NCBI RefSeq assembly: GCF_001463885.1
Contig: NZ_BBWQ01000024.1
Location: 62,001 to 126,000, forward strand
Reading direction: 5' to 3'
Origin: Aureimonas altamirensis
Lineage (GTDB): Bacteria; Pseudomonadota; Alphaproteobacteria; Rhizobiales; Rhizobiaceae
Length of the DNA: 64,000 bases
Shown here: in pieces, positions 36,643 through 44,827 of the stretch
Position numbering within the stretch: position 1 is the first letter of the stretch
How the letters are laid out: the number at the start of each line of letters is the position of its first letter
Notes under the pieces: model-generated
Told to the model about the DNA's origin: nothing
Databases searched by the model: none
Seen by the model: only the letters and a program-made list of their open reading frames with translations
Program-made: the position numbers and the translations under genes

Positions 36643-37923
36643 ATGAAGCTCGCATCCTACTGGCTGGATACATCGACGCCCTTTGCAGGCGGCGCCACGG
36701 GGCCTGTCGAGGGAACCTACGACGTCGCCGTGATCGGCGGCGGGCTCACCGGCTCGTCTGCCGCTCTTGCGCTCGCCAGGAAAGGCGCCCGCGTCGTGCT
36801 TTTCGAAGCCGACATCATCGGCAGCGCGGCCTCGGGCCGCAACGGCGGCATGTGCAACAACGGCTTCGCCCAAGACTACGGGGCGATGTCCGAGCGGCTT
36901 GGACGCGAGGCCGCCAACACGCTCTACCGAGCCTTCGACGCGGGCGTCGACATGGTCGAGAAGCTGATCGCCGAGGAACGCATCGACTGCAACTTCGCCC
37001 GCGTCGGCAAGTTGAAGCTGGCCGCCAAGCCGGAGCACTACGACAAGCTGGCGCGCGCCCAGGAGCTGCTGGCAGCCAATGTCGACCCTGACACCGAGAT
37101 GGTCTCGCGCGCCGGCCTTGCCGCCGAAGTCGGGACGGACCGCTATCATGGCGGCCTGATCTACAGGAAGAGCGCCACCATCCATATCGGCCGCTTCGTG
37201 CGCGGGCTGGCGGAAGCGGCGGCCCGCCACGGCGTCGATATCCACGAGCACACGCCGATGACGGGCCTGAAGCCCGCGCCGGGCGGCGGCCATGTCGTGG
37301 AAACGTCGAAGGGCAGTGTCAGGGCCGCCCAGGTGCTGCTGGCCAGCGGCATATCCCATGTCGGGCGCCCGCTCTCCTGGGTGCGGCGGCGCATCGTGCC
37401 GGTCGGCGCCTTCATCATCGTCACCGAGCCGCTGCCGCGGGACCTTCTTTCCAGGCTCATGCCCCGCCGGCGCAACTGCGTCGACACCAAGAACCTTGTG
37501 AACTACTTCCGCACCACGCCCGACAACCGCCTTCTTTTCGGTGGCCGGGCGCGGTTCGCCGTATCCAATCCCGCGTCCGACACCAAGAGCGGCGCCATCC
37601 TGAACGCCGCCCTGAACGACGTCTTTCCGGAGCTGCGCGACACCCGCATCGACTATTGCTGGGGCGGCATGGTGGACATGACGCGCGACCGGCTGCCCCG
37701 CGCCGGCGAGCGGAACGGCATCTATTACTCCATGGGCTACAGCGGCCACGGCACGCAGATGTCCACGCTGATGGGCACGATCATGGCCGATGTCATGGGC
37801 GGGCACGCGGAGAAGAACCCCTGGAAGGACTTCCGGTGGCCCGCCATTCCCGGTCATTTCGGCAAGCCCTGGTTTTTGCCCGTCCTCGGCGCCTACTACC
37901 GCATGAAGGACCGCTTCCAATGA
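36643..37923 (+). CDS. FAD-dependent amine oxidoreductase (gamma-glutamylputrescine-oxidase-like DAO)
   Basis: A 426-residue flavoenzyme. It begins SYWLDTSTPFAGG, a common start in PuuB/OrdL-like oxidases. The FAD motif is VAVIGGGLTGSSAALALARKG, then SGRNGGMCNNGFAQDYG near residue 64, and the C-terminal GIYYSMGYSGHGTQMSTLMG closes the cofactor site. Its stop overlaps the aldehyde dehydrogenase start as ATGA, so the two are coupled. The expected chemistry is oxidation of an amine to an aldehyde, which the dehydrogenase then converts to an acid. Confidence 0.92.
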   Translation: MKLASYWLDTSTPFAGGATGPVEGTYDVAVIGGGLTGSSAALALARKGARVVLFEADIIGSAASGRNGGMCNNGFAQDYGAMSERLGREAANTLYRAFDAGVDMVEKLIAEERIDCNFARVGKLKLAAKPEHYDKLARAQELLAANVDPDTEMVSRAGLAAEVGTDRYHGGLIYRKSATIHIGRFVRGLAEAAARHGVDIHEHTPMTGLKPAPGGGHVVETSKGSVRAAQVLLASGISHVGRPLSWVRRRIVPVGAFIIVTEPLPRDLLSRLMPRRRNCVDTKNLVNYFRTTPDNRLLFGGRARFAVSNPASDTKSGAILNAALNDVFPELRDTRIDYCWGGMVDMTRDRLPRAGERNGIYYSMGYSGHGTQMSTLMGTIMADVMGGHAEKNPWKDFRWPAIPGHFGKPWFLPVLGAYYRMKDRFQ

Positions 37924-39407
37924 CCGATCCCGTACGTCATCTGGCACAGACGGGCCATCTCGATCGCTTCTACATCGATGGCGCCTGGGTAAAGCCGCTG
38001 GGGCGTGAGCGGGCCGAGGTCGTCGACCCCGCCACCGAAACCGTGATCGCCGAGATCCCGCTCGGCTCGATTTCCGACACCGATCACGCCGTGCAGGCTG
38101 CCCGCAGGGCGTTTCCCGGCTGGTCGCGCACCACGCCCAGCGAGCGCGCGGCCCTTCTTTCGCGCATCCATGCGCTGGTGCTGGAGCGGGCCGACCTGAT
38201 TGCCTATGCGCTGAGTGCCGAGATGGGCGCGGCGATCACCTATGCCCGCCAGGCCCAGGTGCCGCTGGCAGCCGAACACATCCGCGTCGCGCGCGACAAC
38301 CTTGCAACATTTCCCTTCGTCTCCCAGCGCGGCACGACGGCGATCTGCAAAGAGCCGATCGGTGTCTGCGCTCTGATCACACCCTGGAACTGGCCGCTTT
38401 ACCAGATCACCGCAAAGGTCGGCCCGGCGCTTGCCGCCGGCTGCACGGTCGTCCTGAAGCCAAGCGAAATGTCGCCGCTCAGCGCGATCCTGTTTGCCGA
38501 GATCATGGAAGAGGCCGGCTGTCCGCCCGGCGTCTTCAATCTCGTCCATGGGTCCGGGCCGGTGGTCGGCGAAGCGCTTGCCTCGCACGACGCGGTGGAC
38601 ATGGTCTCCATCACCGGCTCGACCCGGGCAGGCGTACTGGTCGCCACGGCCGCCGCGCCCACCGTCAAGCGCGTGGCGCAGGAACTCGGTGGCAAGTCGC
38701 CCAACATCGTTCTGCCCGACGCCGACCTTGCGCATTGCGTGCCCCTCGGCGTGGCGGCAGGCATGCGCAATCTCGGCCAGTCCTGCAGCGCACCGACGCG
38801 CATGCTCGTCCCCCGGACGCGCCTTGCCGAAGTCGAGGCGCTGGCGGCAGAGACCGCCTCGTCCTTTATCGTCGGAATGCCGCTCGACGAGACGGTGACG
38901 CACGGGCCGATCGCCAACCGGGCACAGTACGAGCGTATCCAGACGATGATCGAGGCAGGCATCGCCGAGGGCGCGAAGCTGTTGACCGGCGGCACGGGAC
39001 GGCCCGAGGGGCTTGCGGCCGGGCTCTTCGCCCGCCCGACCGTCTTCTCCGAAGTGCGGCGCGACATGGCCATCGCCCGGGAAGAGATCTTCGGCCCGGT
39101 CCTTGCGATCATGCCCTACGACACGGTGGAGGAGGCGGTCGAGATCGCCAACGACACCGTCTACGGCCTCGGCGCACATGTCCACGGGCGCAACCTGGAC
39201 GCCGCGCGGGCGGTCGCTTTGCAGATCCGCGCCGGGCAGGTTCACATCAACGCGCCCGCCTGGGACCCACAGGCTCCCTTTGGCGGTTACAAGCGCTCTG
39301 GCAACGGGCGCGAATACGGACGCGAGGGTATGGAAGAATATCTCGAAACCAAGGCTATCCTTGGTTTCTACCCGCAACCGGACTGCGCCTCCGAAGCCAC
39401 AGGTTGA
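37920..39407 (+). CDS. NAD-dependent aldehyde dehydrogenase
   Basis: A 495-residue aldehyde dehydrogenase. ITPWNWPLYQITAKVGPALAAGC is near residue 150, the catalytic Glu lies in QELGGKSPNIVLPDADL, the Cys in NLGQSCSAPTRML, and REEIFGPVLAIMPY follows. It starts within the amine oxidase stop (ATGA). Its last 53 bases run antiparallel over the 3' end of tctA on the other strand. Expected to oxidise the aldehyde made by the upstream amine oxidase. Confidence 0.93.
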   Translation: MTDPVRHLAQTGHLDRFYIDGAWVKPLGRERAEVVDPATETVIAEIPLGSISDTDHAVQAARRAFPGWSRTTPSERAALLSRIHALVLERADLIAYALSAEMGAAITYARQAQVPLAAEHIRVARDNLATFPFVSQRGTTAICKEPIGVCALITPWNWPLYQITAKVGPALAAGCTVVLKPSEMSPLSAILFAEIMEEAGCPPGVFNLVHGSGPVVGEALASHDAVDMVSITGSTRAGVLVATAAAPTVKRVAQELGGKSPNIVLPDADLAHCVPLGVAAGMRNLGQSCSAPTRMLVPRTRLAEVEALAAETASSFIVGMPLDETVTHGPIANRAQYERIQTMIEAGIAEGAKLLTGGTGRPEGLAAGLFARPTVFSEVRRDMAIAREEIFGPVLAIMPYDTVEEAVEIANDTVYGLGAHVHGRNLDAARAVALQIRAGQVHINAPAWDPQAPFGGYKRSGNGREYGREGMEEYLETKAILGFYPQPDCASEATG

Positions 39408-40860
39408 TGAGCGGCCATACCCAGATGAGGATGGTCAACACCGCAAGCGCACCGGCGATCGGCCGATCGACGAAGGCAAGCGGATTGCCATGTGACTTCA
39501 TCATCGACGTCAGGAAGTTCTGCTCCAGCAGCGGACCAAGCACGATGCCGAGCACGAAGGGCGCCAGGGGTATGCGATTTGCTTCCATGAAGAAGCCGGC
39601 CACCCCGAAAGCCAAGGCAACACCCACGGCCGCGACGGTGTTTTCCATGGCGAAGGCACCGACCAGGCAGAAGACGAAGATGATTGGCATCAGAATGCCG
39701 AGCCGGACGGACAGCATCAGGCGGCTGAGCTTTATGGCTACCCAGCCGAGCGGGATCATCAGAAGGTTGGCCAAAAAGAAGATGCCGAAGATGGCATAGA
39801 CCACGGAAGGGTTGTTCAGGAAGATCGTCGGCCCAGGGTTGATGCCCTTCATGAAGAGGACGCCGATGATGATGGCGGCGATGGCGTCACCGGGGATACC
39901 GAAGACGAGTGAGGGAATGAACCCACCGCTGACCGCCGCATTGTTGGCCGCGCCGGCCGCCGCAAGGCCCTCGCGCGAGCCACGGCCGAACTCCTGCGGC
40001 TTGCGCGAGAAGCGCTTGGCGAGCGAATAGGAAATCCATGCGGCGATATCGGCGCCGGCGCCGGGCAGGATACCCAGAAGCGTGCCAAGAACATTGCCCT
40101 GCGCGATGGCCCGGCGTTCTTCCCAGAGGATTTTCCCCTGCCCCTCGAAGACGCCCTTGATCTCGACCTGTTCAAGCTTGGCCCGTTGGACGCGCCGCGC
40201 ATAGAACCGGAAGATTTCGGCAATGGCAAAGAGGCCGATCATGACCGGTACCAGCGACAGACCGCCGATCAGCGCGGTGCTGCCGAAGGTGAAGCGCGGC
40301 ACGCCGCTGACAGGATCGATCCCGACGGTGGCCACCAACAGGCCGAGAGCGAGAGATATGACGCCCCGTGTACGAGAAGACTGGATCATGAATCCGGCTG
40401 TCGTCAGCCCAAGCAGGCAAAGCCAGAAATATTCGTAGGACGAAAAGCGCAGTGCGACCCGGGCCAGCGGGGGCGCCAGAGTGGCCAGGATCAAGGCTCC
40501 GAAAAGACCGCCGATGGCCGACGTCAACAGACAGATGCCCATGGCAACGTGCGCCTGTCCCTTCCGGGTCATGGCGAAGGCGTCGTTGGTATAGGCCGCC
40601 GATGCCGGCGTCCCGGGCATTCGCAACAGGACGGAGGGAATGTCTCCGGCGAACATCGCCATGGCGGACGCGGTAACCATCGCCGCGACGGCCGGAACAG
40701 GGTCCATGTAGAACGTCACGGGTACAAGGAGCGCAACCGCCATGGTGGCGGACAGCCCCGGCAGCGCTCCCATGAAGAGGCCGAATGTCGCGCTGGCCAG
40801 CATGACCAGAAGCACGAAGGGGTCGAAAAGAAGGGCCAGTCCGGCCAGGATGTTGCTCAT
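39355..40860 (-). CDS. tctA: Tripartite tricarboxylate transporter large permease TctA
   Basis: A 501-residue membrane protein with about a dozen helices. TctA signatures include FGLFMGALPGLSATMAVALLVPVTFYM, GDIPSVLLRMPGTPASAAYTNDAF, LLGILPGAGADIAAWISYSLAKR and FIPSLVFGIPGDAIAAIIIGVL. It forms the ion-coupled permease with TctB, fed by the periplasmic TctC. ATG overlaps the tctB stop by one base (TGATG). The gene's last 53 bases overlap the convergent aldehyde dehydrogenase gene. Confidence 0.96.
   Translation of the reverse strand: MSNILAGLALLFDPFVLLVMLASATFGLFMGALPGLSATMAVALLVPVTFYMDPVPAVAAMVTASAMAMFAGDIPSVLLRMPGTPASAAYTNDAFAMTRKGQAHVAMGICLLTSAIGGLFGALILATLAPPLARVALRFSSYEYFWLCLLGLTTAGFMIQSSRTRGVISLALGLLVATVGIDPVSGVPRFTFGSTALIGGLSLVPVMIGLFAIAEIFRFYARRVQRAKLEQVEIKGVFEGQGKILWEERRAIAQGNVLGTLLGILPGAGADIAAWISYSLAKRFSRKPQEFGRGSREGLAAAGAANNAAVSGGFIPSLVFGIPGDAIAAIIIGVLFMKGINPGPTIFLNNPSVVYAIFGIFFLANLLMIPLGWVAIKLSRLMLSVRLGILMPIIFVFCLVGAFAMENTVAAVGVALAFGVAGFFMEANRIPLAPFVLGIVLGPLLEQNFLTSMMKSHGNPLAFVDRPIAGALAVLTILIWVWPLINLWLRRRSPVAGRNQG
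39379..39457 (-). repeat. Dispersed repeat copy 2: the 3' end of tctA
   Basis: This part of the intact tctA matches 6882-6960 in the island with about 91% identity by eye. It codes for the last transmembrane helix and the basic tail. It shows that the island scrap derives from a tctA-type gene of the same lineage. Confidence 0.85.
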
Positions 40861-41336
40861 CAGAGGTAACCTCCCAGCGGCGACATGACCCCGAGCGGCA
40901 GCGGCACGAGCAACAGTCGCGCGAAGATGAGGTAGATGACCAAAGCCCCGATGAGCGCGATGAGTGCGGACAGCCCGGTGCCGACCTTGCCCATTTTCAG
41001 AAGGATGAACAGGATGATCGCCGCCAGGACCGGGAAACCGACGATCCCGACAAGCATGATGTAGGCGATCGCCGCAAGCCCGACGACGCAGGGACGCCAG
41101 TAGCTCATGCCACTGGATTCTGAGTCATCGTCCTCGTCTTCGTATGCCGGCTCCGGAGCGTTCAGGGCGCACATGACCACGCCGGCAACGACGATGACGA
41201 TGCTGAGGATCGTCGGGAAGAAGCCGGGTCCATAGGAGATCCGCGTCGCCGCCATGGGGGCCGGCAATTGTATTGACATAACCAGCAGGACGACGCCAAG
41301 GGCGGCAAAGCCCGCGCCGAGCATTCTATCAGTCAT
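40860..41336 (-). CDS. tctB: Tripartite tricarboxylate transporter small permease TctB
   Basis: A 158-residue protein with four hydrophobic helices and an acidic loop (YEDEDDDSESS) between helices two and three. GPGFFP near the start and GFPVLAAIILFILLKM later are characteristic of TctB. It partners the TctA immediately downstream. Confidence 0.92.
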   Translation of the reverse strand: MTDRMLGAGFAALGVVLLVMSIQLPAPMAATRISYGPGFFPTILSIVIVVAGVVMCALNAPEPAYEDEDDDSESSGMSYWRPCVVGLAAIAYIMLVGIVGFPVLAAIILFILLKMGKVGTGLSALIALIGALVIYLIFARLLLVPLPLGVMSPLGGYL

Positions 41337-41421
41337 GCGATCAGCTCGAGTTTCGAGGAAAGGATCGGCCCCATCGGATACCGACCGACGGAGCCGCGTT
41401 TCAGGATCGACAGATCCTTGC

Positions 41422-42390
41422 CTATCGTCCCGACAGCGCGTCCAGGACCTTTCGCGTCTCGTCGAAATGTTCCGTTAGGAACTGGGTGAATGCGGCATGA
41501 TCGAGATACGCGATCCCGAAGCCACGATCCTCCATGCCCTTGATGAACCTGTCCTGCTGCACAGCGTTCTCCACCGCGCCTTCGATCCGCTCGACAAGCG
41601 CCGGCTCCATACCTGCGGGCCCTGCGATACCGCGCCATGTGCCGCCGACATAGGACGTTCCGATGGCCTCTTCGACCGTGGGAACCGCGTCATCGATAGG
41701 CAGGCGCTTCTCGCTCATCACCGCGAGGGTCTTGACGACCCCGGCATCCTTGAGCGCCGTCGCCTCGGGAATGGAACAGAGCACGACGTCGATGCCGCCC
41801 GATGCCAGTTCCTGGAGGGCAGCCGACGACCCTTGTGCCGGGATGAGGTTCAACTTGGTGACGTCGACCCCTTCGCCAAGGAGCATGGCTACGAAGGGGA
41901 TGTCCCAACTGGCATTGCAGGTGCCGCCGCAGGAGATGTTGAGGCTTCCCGGGTCTTCCTTGATCGCGGCGACCAGTGACGCAAGATCCTGGTAGTCCGA
42001 GCTGGCCGAGACGTGGATCGCGGATGGATCCGCGTTGAATTGCGCTATTGCGGTAAAATTCTCGGGCGTGAAGTTCGCTTGACCGAGAAGGGTGAACTGC
42101 GCGATCGGCGAAAGCTGGCCAAGGACGTAGCCGTCCGGAGCTGCCGCCGTGTAGGTCGTATAGCCGACGATCCCGGATGCCTGAGCCTGGTTTACCACCG
42201 GAAACGGCTGGCCGAGCGCCGCCTCCAGTTCGGCGGCGAGCAGGCGGAACGTGTAGTCGGATCCGCCTCCGGCTCCCGCAACGACCACAAGTTGCACCGG
42301 CCGTTCGGGCCAGTCCGCAGCCATGGCGATTGATGACGTCGTTCCTAGGAGCCCGGCGGCAACGAGTATGCTGGCAATCGATCTCTTCAA
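41422..42390 (-). CDS. tctC: Tripartite tricarboxylate transporter substrate-binding protein TctC (Bug family)
   Basis: A 322-residue exported binding protein. A signal peptide of about 24 residues ends IAMAADWPERP. The mature protein has the Bug pattern: PVQLVVVAGAGGGSDYTFRLLA, VVNQAQASGIVGYTTYTAAAPDGYVLG, and WRGIAGPAGMEPALVERIEGAVENAV. Bug proteins bind carboxylates with two conserved ordered waters. The dapA-like and kinase genes upstream in the operon hint at a sugar-acid or hydroxycarboxylate ligand, which is inference. Confidence 0.94.
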   Translation of the reverse strand: MKRSIASILVAAGLLGTTSSIAMAADWPERPVQLVVVAGAGGGSDYTFRLLAAELEAALGQPFPVVNQAQASGIVGYTTYTAAAPDGYVLGQLSPIAQFTLLGQANFTPENFTAIAQFNADPSAIHVSASSDYQDLASLVAAIKEDPGSLNISCGGTCNASWDIPFVAMLLGEGVDVTKLNLIPAQGSSAALQELASGGIDVVLCSIPEATALKDAGVVKTLAVMSEKRLPIDDAVPTVEEAIGTSYVGGTWRGIAGPAGMEPALVERIEGAVENAVQQDRFIKGMEDRGFGIAYLDHAAFTQFLTEHFDETRKVLDALSGR

Positions 42391-42453
42391 GGTTTCCTCC
42401 CCTTTGTGCGGTAAATCGAAGGCGCCCCCACCGTTGCGGAGGCGCCCGAACTG

Positions 42454-43335
42454 TCAGTGCGGTATGGCCTTGAGCGCCTCGGCGATCAGCGCCTTGCGCG
42501 CGTCGTCGGGTGCGCGCATCGGCGCGCGCGGATAGGCAAATGGCACGCCCTGCAGCGACTGCGCATATTTGATGTTTGCGGGCAGATCGTCCGTCAGGAT
42601 CGCGTTCCAGAAGCGGAGCAGGCCGGCATGGAGGGTGCGGGCCTCGTCATGGGCGCCCGCCTTGACCAGATCCCACAGCTTGACGACGGCTTTCGGCGCG
42701 GCCGCGGGGTTGGCGGCGATGGTCCCGTGGACGCCCAGGACGAAGCTTGGATAGAGCAACGCGTCCACGGCCGTGAAGACAAGCTTGCCCTCTGGCAGGT
42801 CGAGCAGCAGATCGGCCGTCAACTTCAGGTCACCATTGGATTGCTTGACACCGATGACACCCGGAACCTCGCGCATGATCCGCCGCAGCAGCGCTGGGCG
42901 AAGATAGCACCAGGGGACCACGTTATAGATCAGGACGGGAAGCCCGCTTTCTTCCGAGATAGCCCGGAAATGATCGACCAGCGCATCATCCGACGGGTGG
43001 AAAACGTAATGCGGCGGCGTGACCTGCAGGGCAACGGCGCCGGCTTTCCGCGCCCGCCGCGAGCGTTCGACGGCCTGGCGGGTCGAGTTGATGATGATGC
43101 CGGCGATCAGCGGAACCCGTCCGCCAAGGGCTTCCTGCGATGTCTCGAGAAGCTTGTTCAATTCGTCGGCGTCGAGCGTATGGCCCTCTGCGGACGAGCC
43201 GCCGACGCAAACGCCATGGACGCCGGCTTCGACCATCCAGTCGATCTGGGGCTTCATCAGCTCGTACTGGATATCGCCCTCTGCATTAAAGGGCGTCGTG
43301 GTCGGGGGAATCACACCATAGAAAGCTTCGGACAT
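42454..43335 (-). CDS. Dihydrodipicolinate-synthase-family aldolase/dehydratase
   Basis: A 293-residue class I aldolase-fold enzyme. GVIPPTTTPF is at the start, then VHGVCVGGSSAEGHTL (the GGTTGE-equivalent loop), the conserved Tyr in LIYNVVPWCYL and the Schiff-base Lys in GVIGVKQSNGDLK. The pattern fits 2-keto-acid aldolases or dehydratases of the DapA superfamily, not lysine biosynthesis, since it lies in an inducible-looking catabolic operon next to a carboxylate importer. Exact substrate unknown. An inverted repeat lies just upstream of its ribosome site. Confidence 0.9.
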   Translation of the reverse strand: MSEAFYGVIPPTTTPFNAEGDIQYELMKPQIDWMVEAGVHGVCVGGSSAEGHTLDADELNKLLETSQEALGGRVPLIAGIIINSTRQAVERSRRARKAGAVALQVTPPHYVFHPSDDALVDHFRAISEESGLPVLIYNVVPWCYLRPALLRRIMREVPGVIGVKQSNGDLKLTADLLLDLPEGKLVFTAVDALLYPSFVLGVHGTIAANPAAAPKAVVKLWDLVKAGAHDEARTLHAGLLRFWNAILTDDLPANIKYAQSLQGVPFAYPRAPMRAPDDARKALIAEALKAIPH

Positions 43336-43351
43336 AGTCTTCCTCTAAAAT

Positions 43352-43366
43352 CGGACACTATGTCTG
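43352..43366. promoter_or_regulatory. Inverted repeat upstream of dapA-like gene, candidate IclR operator
   Basis: CGGACA - CTA - TGTCTG is an imperfect palindrome (5 of 6 positions pair) located 17 bases before the dapA-like start and 46 bases after the iclR gene ends. A second GGACAT element follows at 43373. Position between iclR and the catabolic/transport genes makes it a candidate binding site, possibly at an internal promoter. Confidence 0.45.
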
Positions 43367-43412
43367 ATTAATGGACATCTTGTTCACGGTCAATGACAAA
43401 GGCTGTCTGCGA

Positions 43413-44216
43413 TCAGCGGCTTCCCTCGCCACCCAGCCGCATGGAGATGAGCCGCGCCTGCTGCTTCACGAGCTCGGCAAAGCCGGGAATCGTCTTGTCG
43501 TCGAAGCGTGCCTTGTCGCCGGTGACGCTGATGGCGGCGAAGATGCGTCCGCTTGCGTTCCAGATCGGCGCGGCAACGCAGCGCCGCCACTCCTCATATT
43601 CCATGTCGTCGATCGAGTAGCCGCGCTCCAGGGTCTTTCGCAGCTCTTGGCGCAGGGCCTCCGGGTCGGTGATGGAATGGGCGGTGAAAGCCGGCAGACC
43701 CTGGCTGATGACGCGCTCGACGACCGTGTCGCTTTGATGCGCCAGCACGGCCTTTCCCGTTGCGCTGCAATGGGCCGCAGCACTTTCAAGTGTAATGAGA
43801 TTGTTCAACCCGCGGGAATCGTGCCGGCTTACCATGATGATGCCGTGCCCGTCGAAGACGCCCAGATGGACTGACAACCCGGTCTTGTTGGAGAGGGTGG
43901 TTATGCTTTCCGCCGCCTCGCGTTGAACGTCCATGTTGGCGAGCACGGTGTTTCCGAGCTCGAACAGCTTGAGGCCCAGACGGTACCGCTCCCTGTCCCG
44001 GTCCTGCTCCAGAAGGCCTAGAGTGCAGAGCGTTCTGACAAGCCTGTGCACGGTCGTGCGCGGCAGATCGATCCGCTTTGAGATCTGCAGGACGGACAGC
44101 GCCTTGTCGCTGCGCGAAAAGCACTCGAGCACCGCCATCATCTTGAAGTAGGACAGCATCTGCCCCGATGCTTCGCTGCGCCCCGTCTCGACCAAGGATT
44201 TTGGATCGCCCGTCAA
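43413..44216 (-). CDS. IclR-family transcriptional regulator
   Basis: A 267-residue regulator. The winged helix spans about residues 22-80 (MMAVLECFSRSDKALSVLQISKRIDLPRTTVHRLVRTLCTLGLLEQD), and the C-terminal effector domain includes GLSVHLGVFDGHGIIMVSRHDS, AHCSATGKAVLA and VAAPIWNASGRIFAAISVTG. It sits inside the operon, two bases after dhaL and 77 bases before the dapA-like gene, and is the likely local regulator. Confidence 0.95.
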   Translation of the reverse strand: MTGDPKSLVETGRSEASGQMLSYFKMMAVLECFSRSDKALSVLQISKRIDLPRTTVHRLVRTLCTLGLLEQDRDRERYRLGLKLFELGNTVLANMDVQREAAESITTLSNKTGLSVHLGVFDGHGIIMVSRHDSRGLNNLITLESAAAHCSATGKAVLAHQSDTVVERVISQGLPAFTAHSITDPEALRQELRKTLERGYSIDDMEYEEWRRCVAAPIWNASGRIFAAISVTGDKARFDDKTIPGFAELVKQQARLISMRLGGEGSR

Positions 44217-44218
44217 CT

Positions 44219-44824
44219 CTATCTCCCGATCGCTTCCATAATTCTCAAGACTGCCAGCATACCGGGATCGTCCTGCCCCTTGGAAGCATCCGCGAACATT
44301 CGGGCACGGCCGATCTTGTTGGGACGCCCCCGAAAGGCCTCGAGCGCATCGTGGGCGGCTGCTTGCGCCACCGCCCCCAATCCGGGCCCGTCACCGTGAC
44401 CATCGACGGCCTGTGCAAGCGCATCGAGCGAATCAAGGACAGTCTTGTCACCCAGCGCGGCGCCACCGCGAGCCGCCATGGCATCGCGCGCGGACGAAAG
44501 GATCGCGCCGAGTTCGGACACAGGAAGCTCCGTTCGGCCCTTCGTGGCGCGTGCCGCCGTCATGAAAGCCGTCGCGATCAGCGTGCCGAGGCTGGAGCCC
44601 GTCGCGCCGGCCGTCGCCCGGGCATAGGCAGAAAACGTAGCGCCGAGCTCGGCGCCGTCTGCGGGCGCTTCCCTCTGGATGGCGCCAACGACGCGAGCCA
44701 GCATGGTGCCGGTGTCGCCGTCTCCCAGCCTGCTGTCGGCCCGGTTCAACTCAGCTTCGATGGCCGGCAGCGCGCGGGCGATATTGTCGACCGCCGCATG
44801 AACGGAATTGCTCGTCAGGACCAT
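44219..44824 (-). CDS. dhaL: Dihydroxyacetone-kinase-like DhaL subunit (ATP-binding)
   Basis: A 201-residue all-helical DhaL domain. The Mg-ATP loop ADSRLGDGDTGTMLARV carries the Asp residues of the family, and ATAGATGSSLGTLIATAFMTAAR and a C-terminal GRARMFADASKGQDDPG complete the nucleotide pocket. With the separate DhaK three bases upstream it would form a two-subunit kinase. No DhaM (PTS) gene is nearby, so ATP rather than PTS phosphate is likely the donor. Confidence 0.92.
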   Translation of the reverse strand: MVLTSNSVHAAVDNIARALPAIEAELNRADSRLGDGDTGTMLARVVGAIQREAPADGAELGATFSAYARATAGATGSSLGTLIATAFMTAARATKGRTELPVSELGAILSSARDAMAARGGAALGDKTVLDSLDALAQAVDGHGDGPGLGAVAQAAAHDALEAFRGRPNKIGRARMFADASKGQDDPGMLAVLRIMEAIGR

Positions 44825-44827
44825 GGT

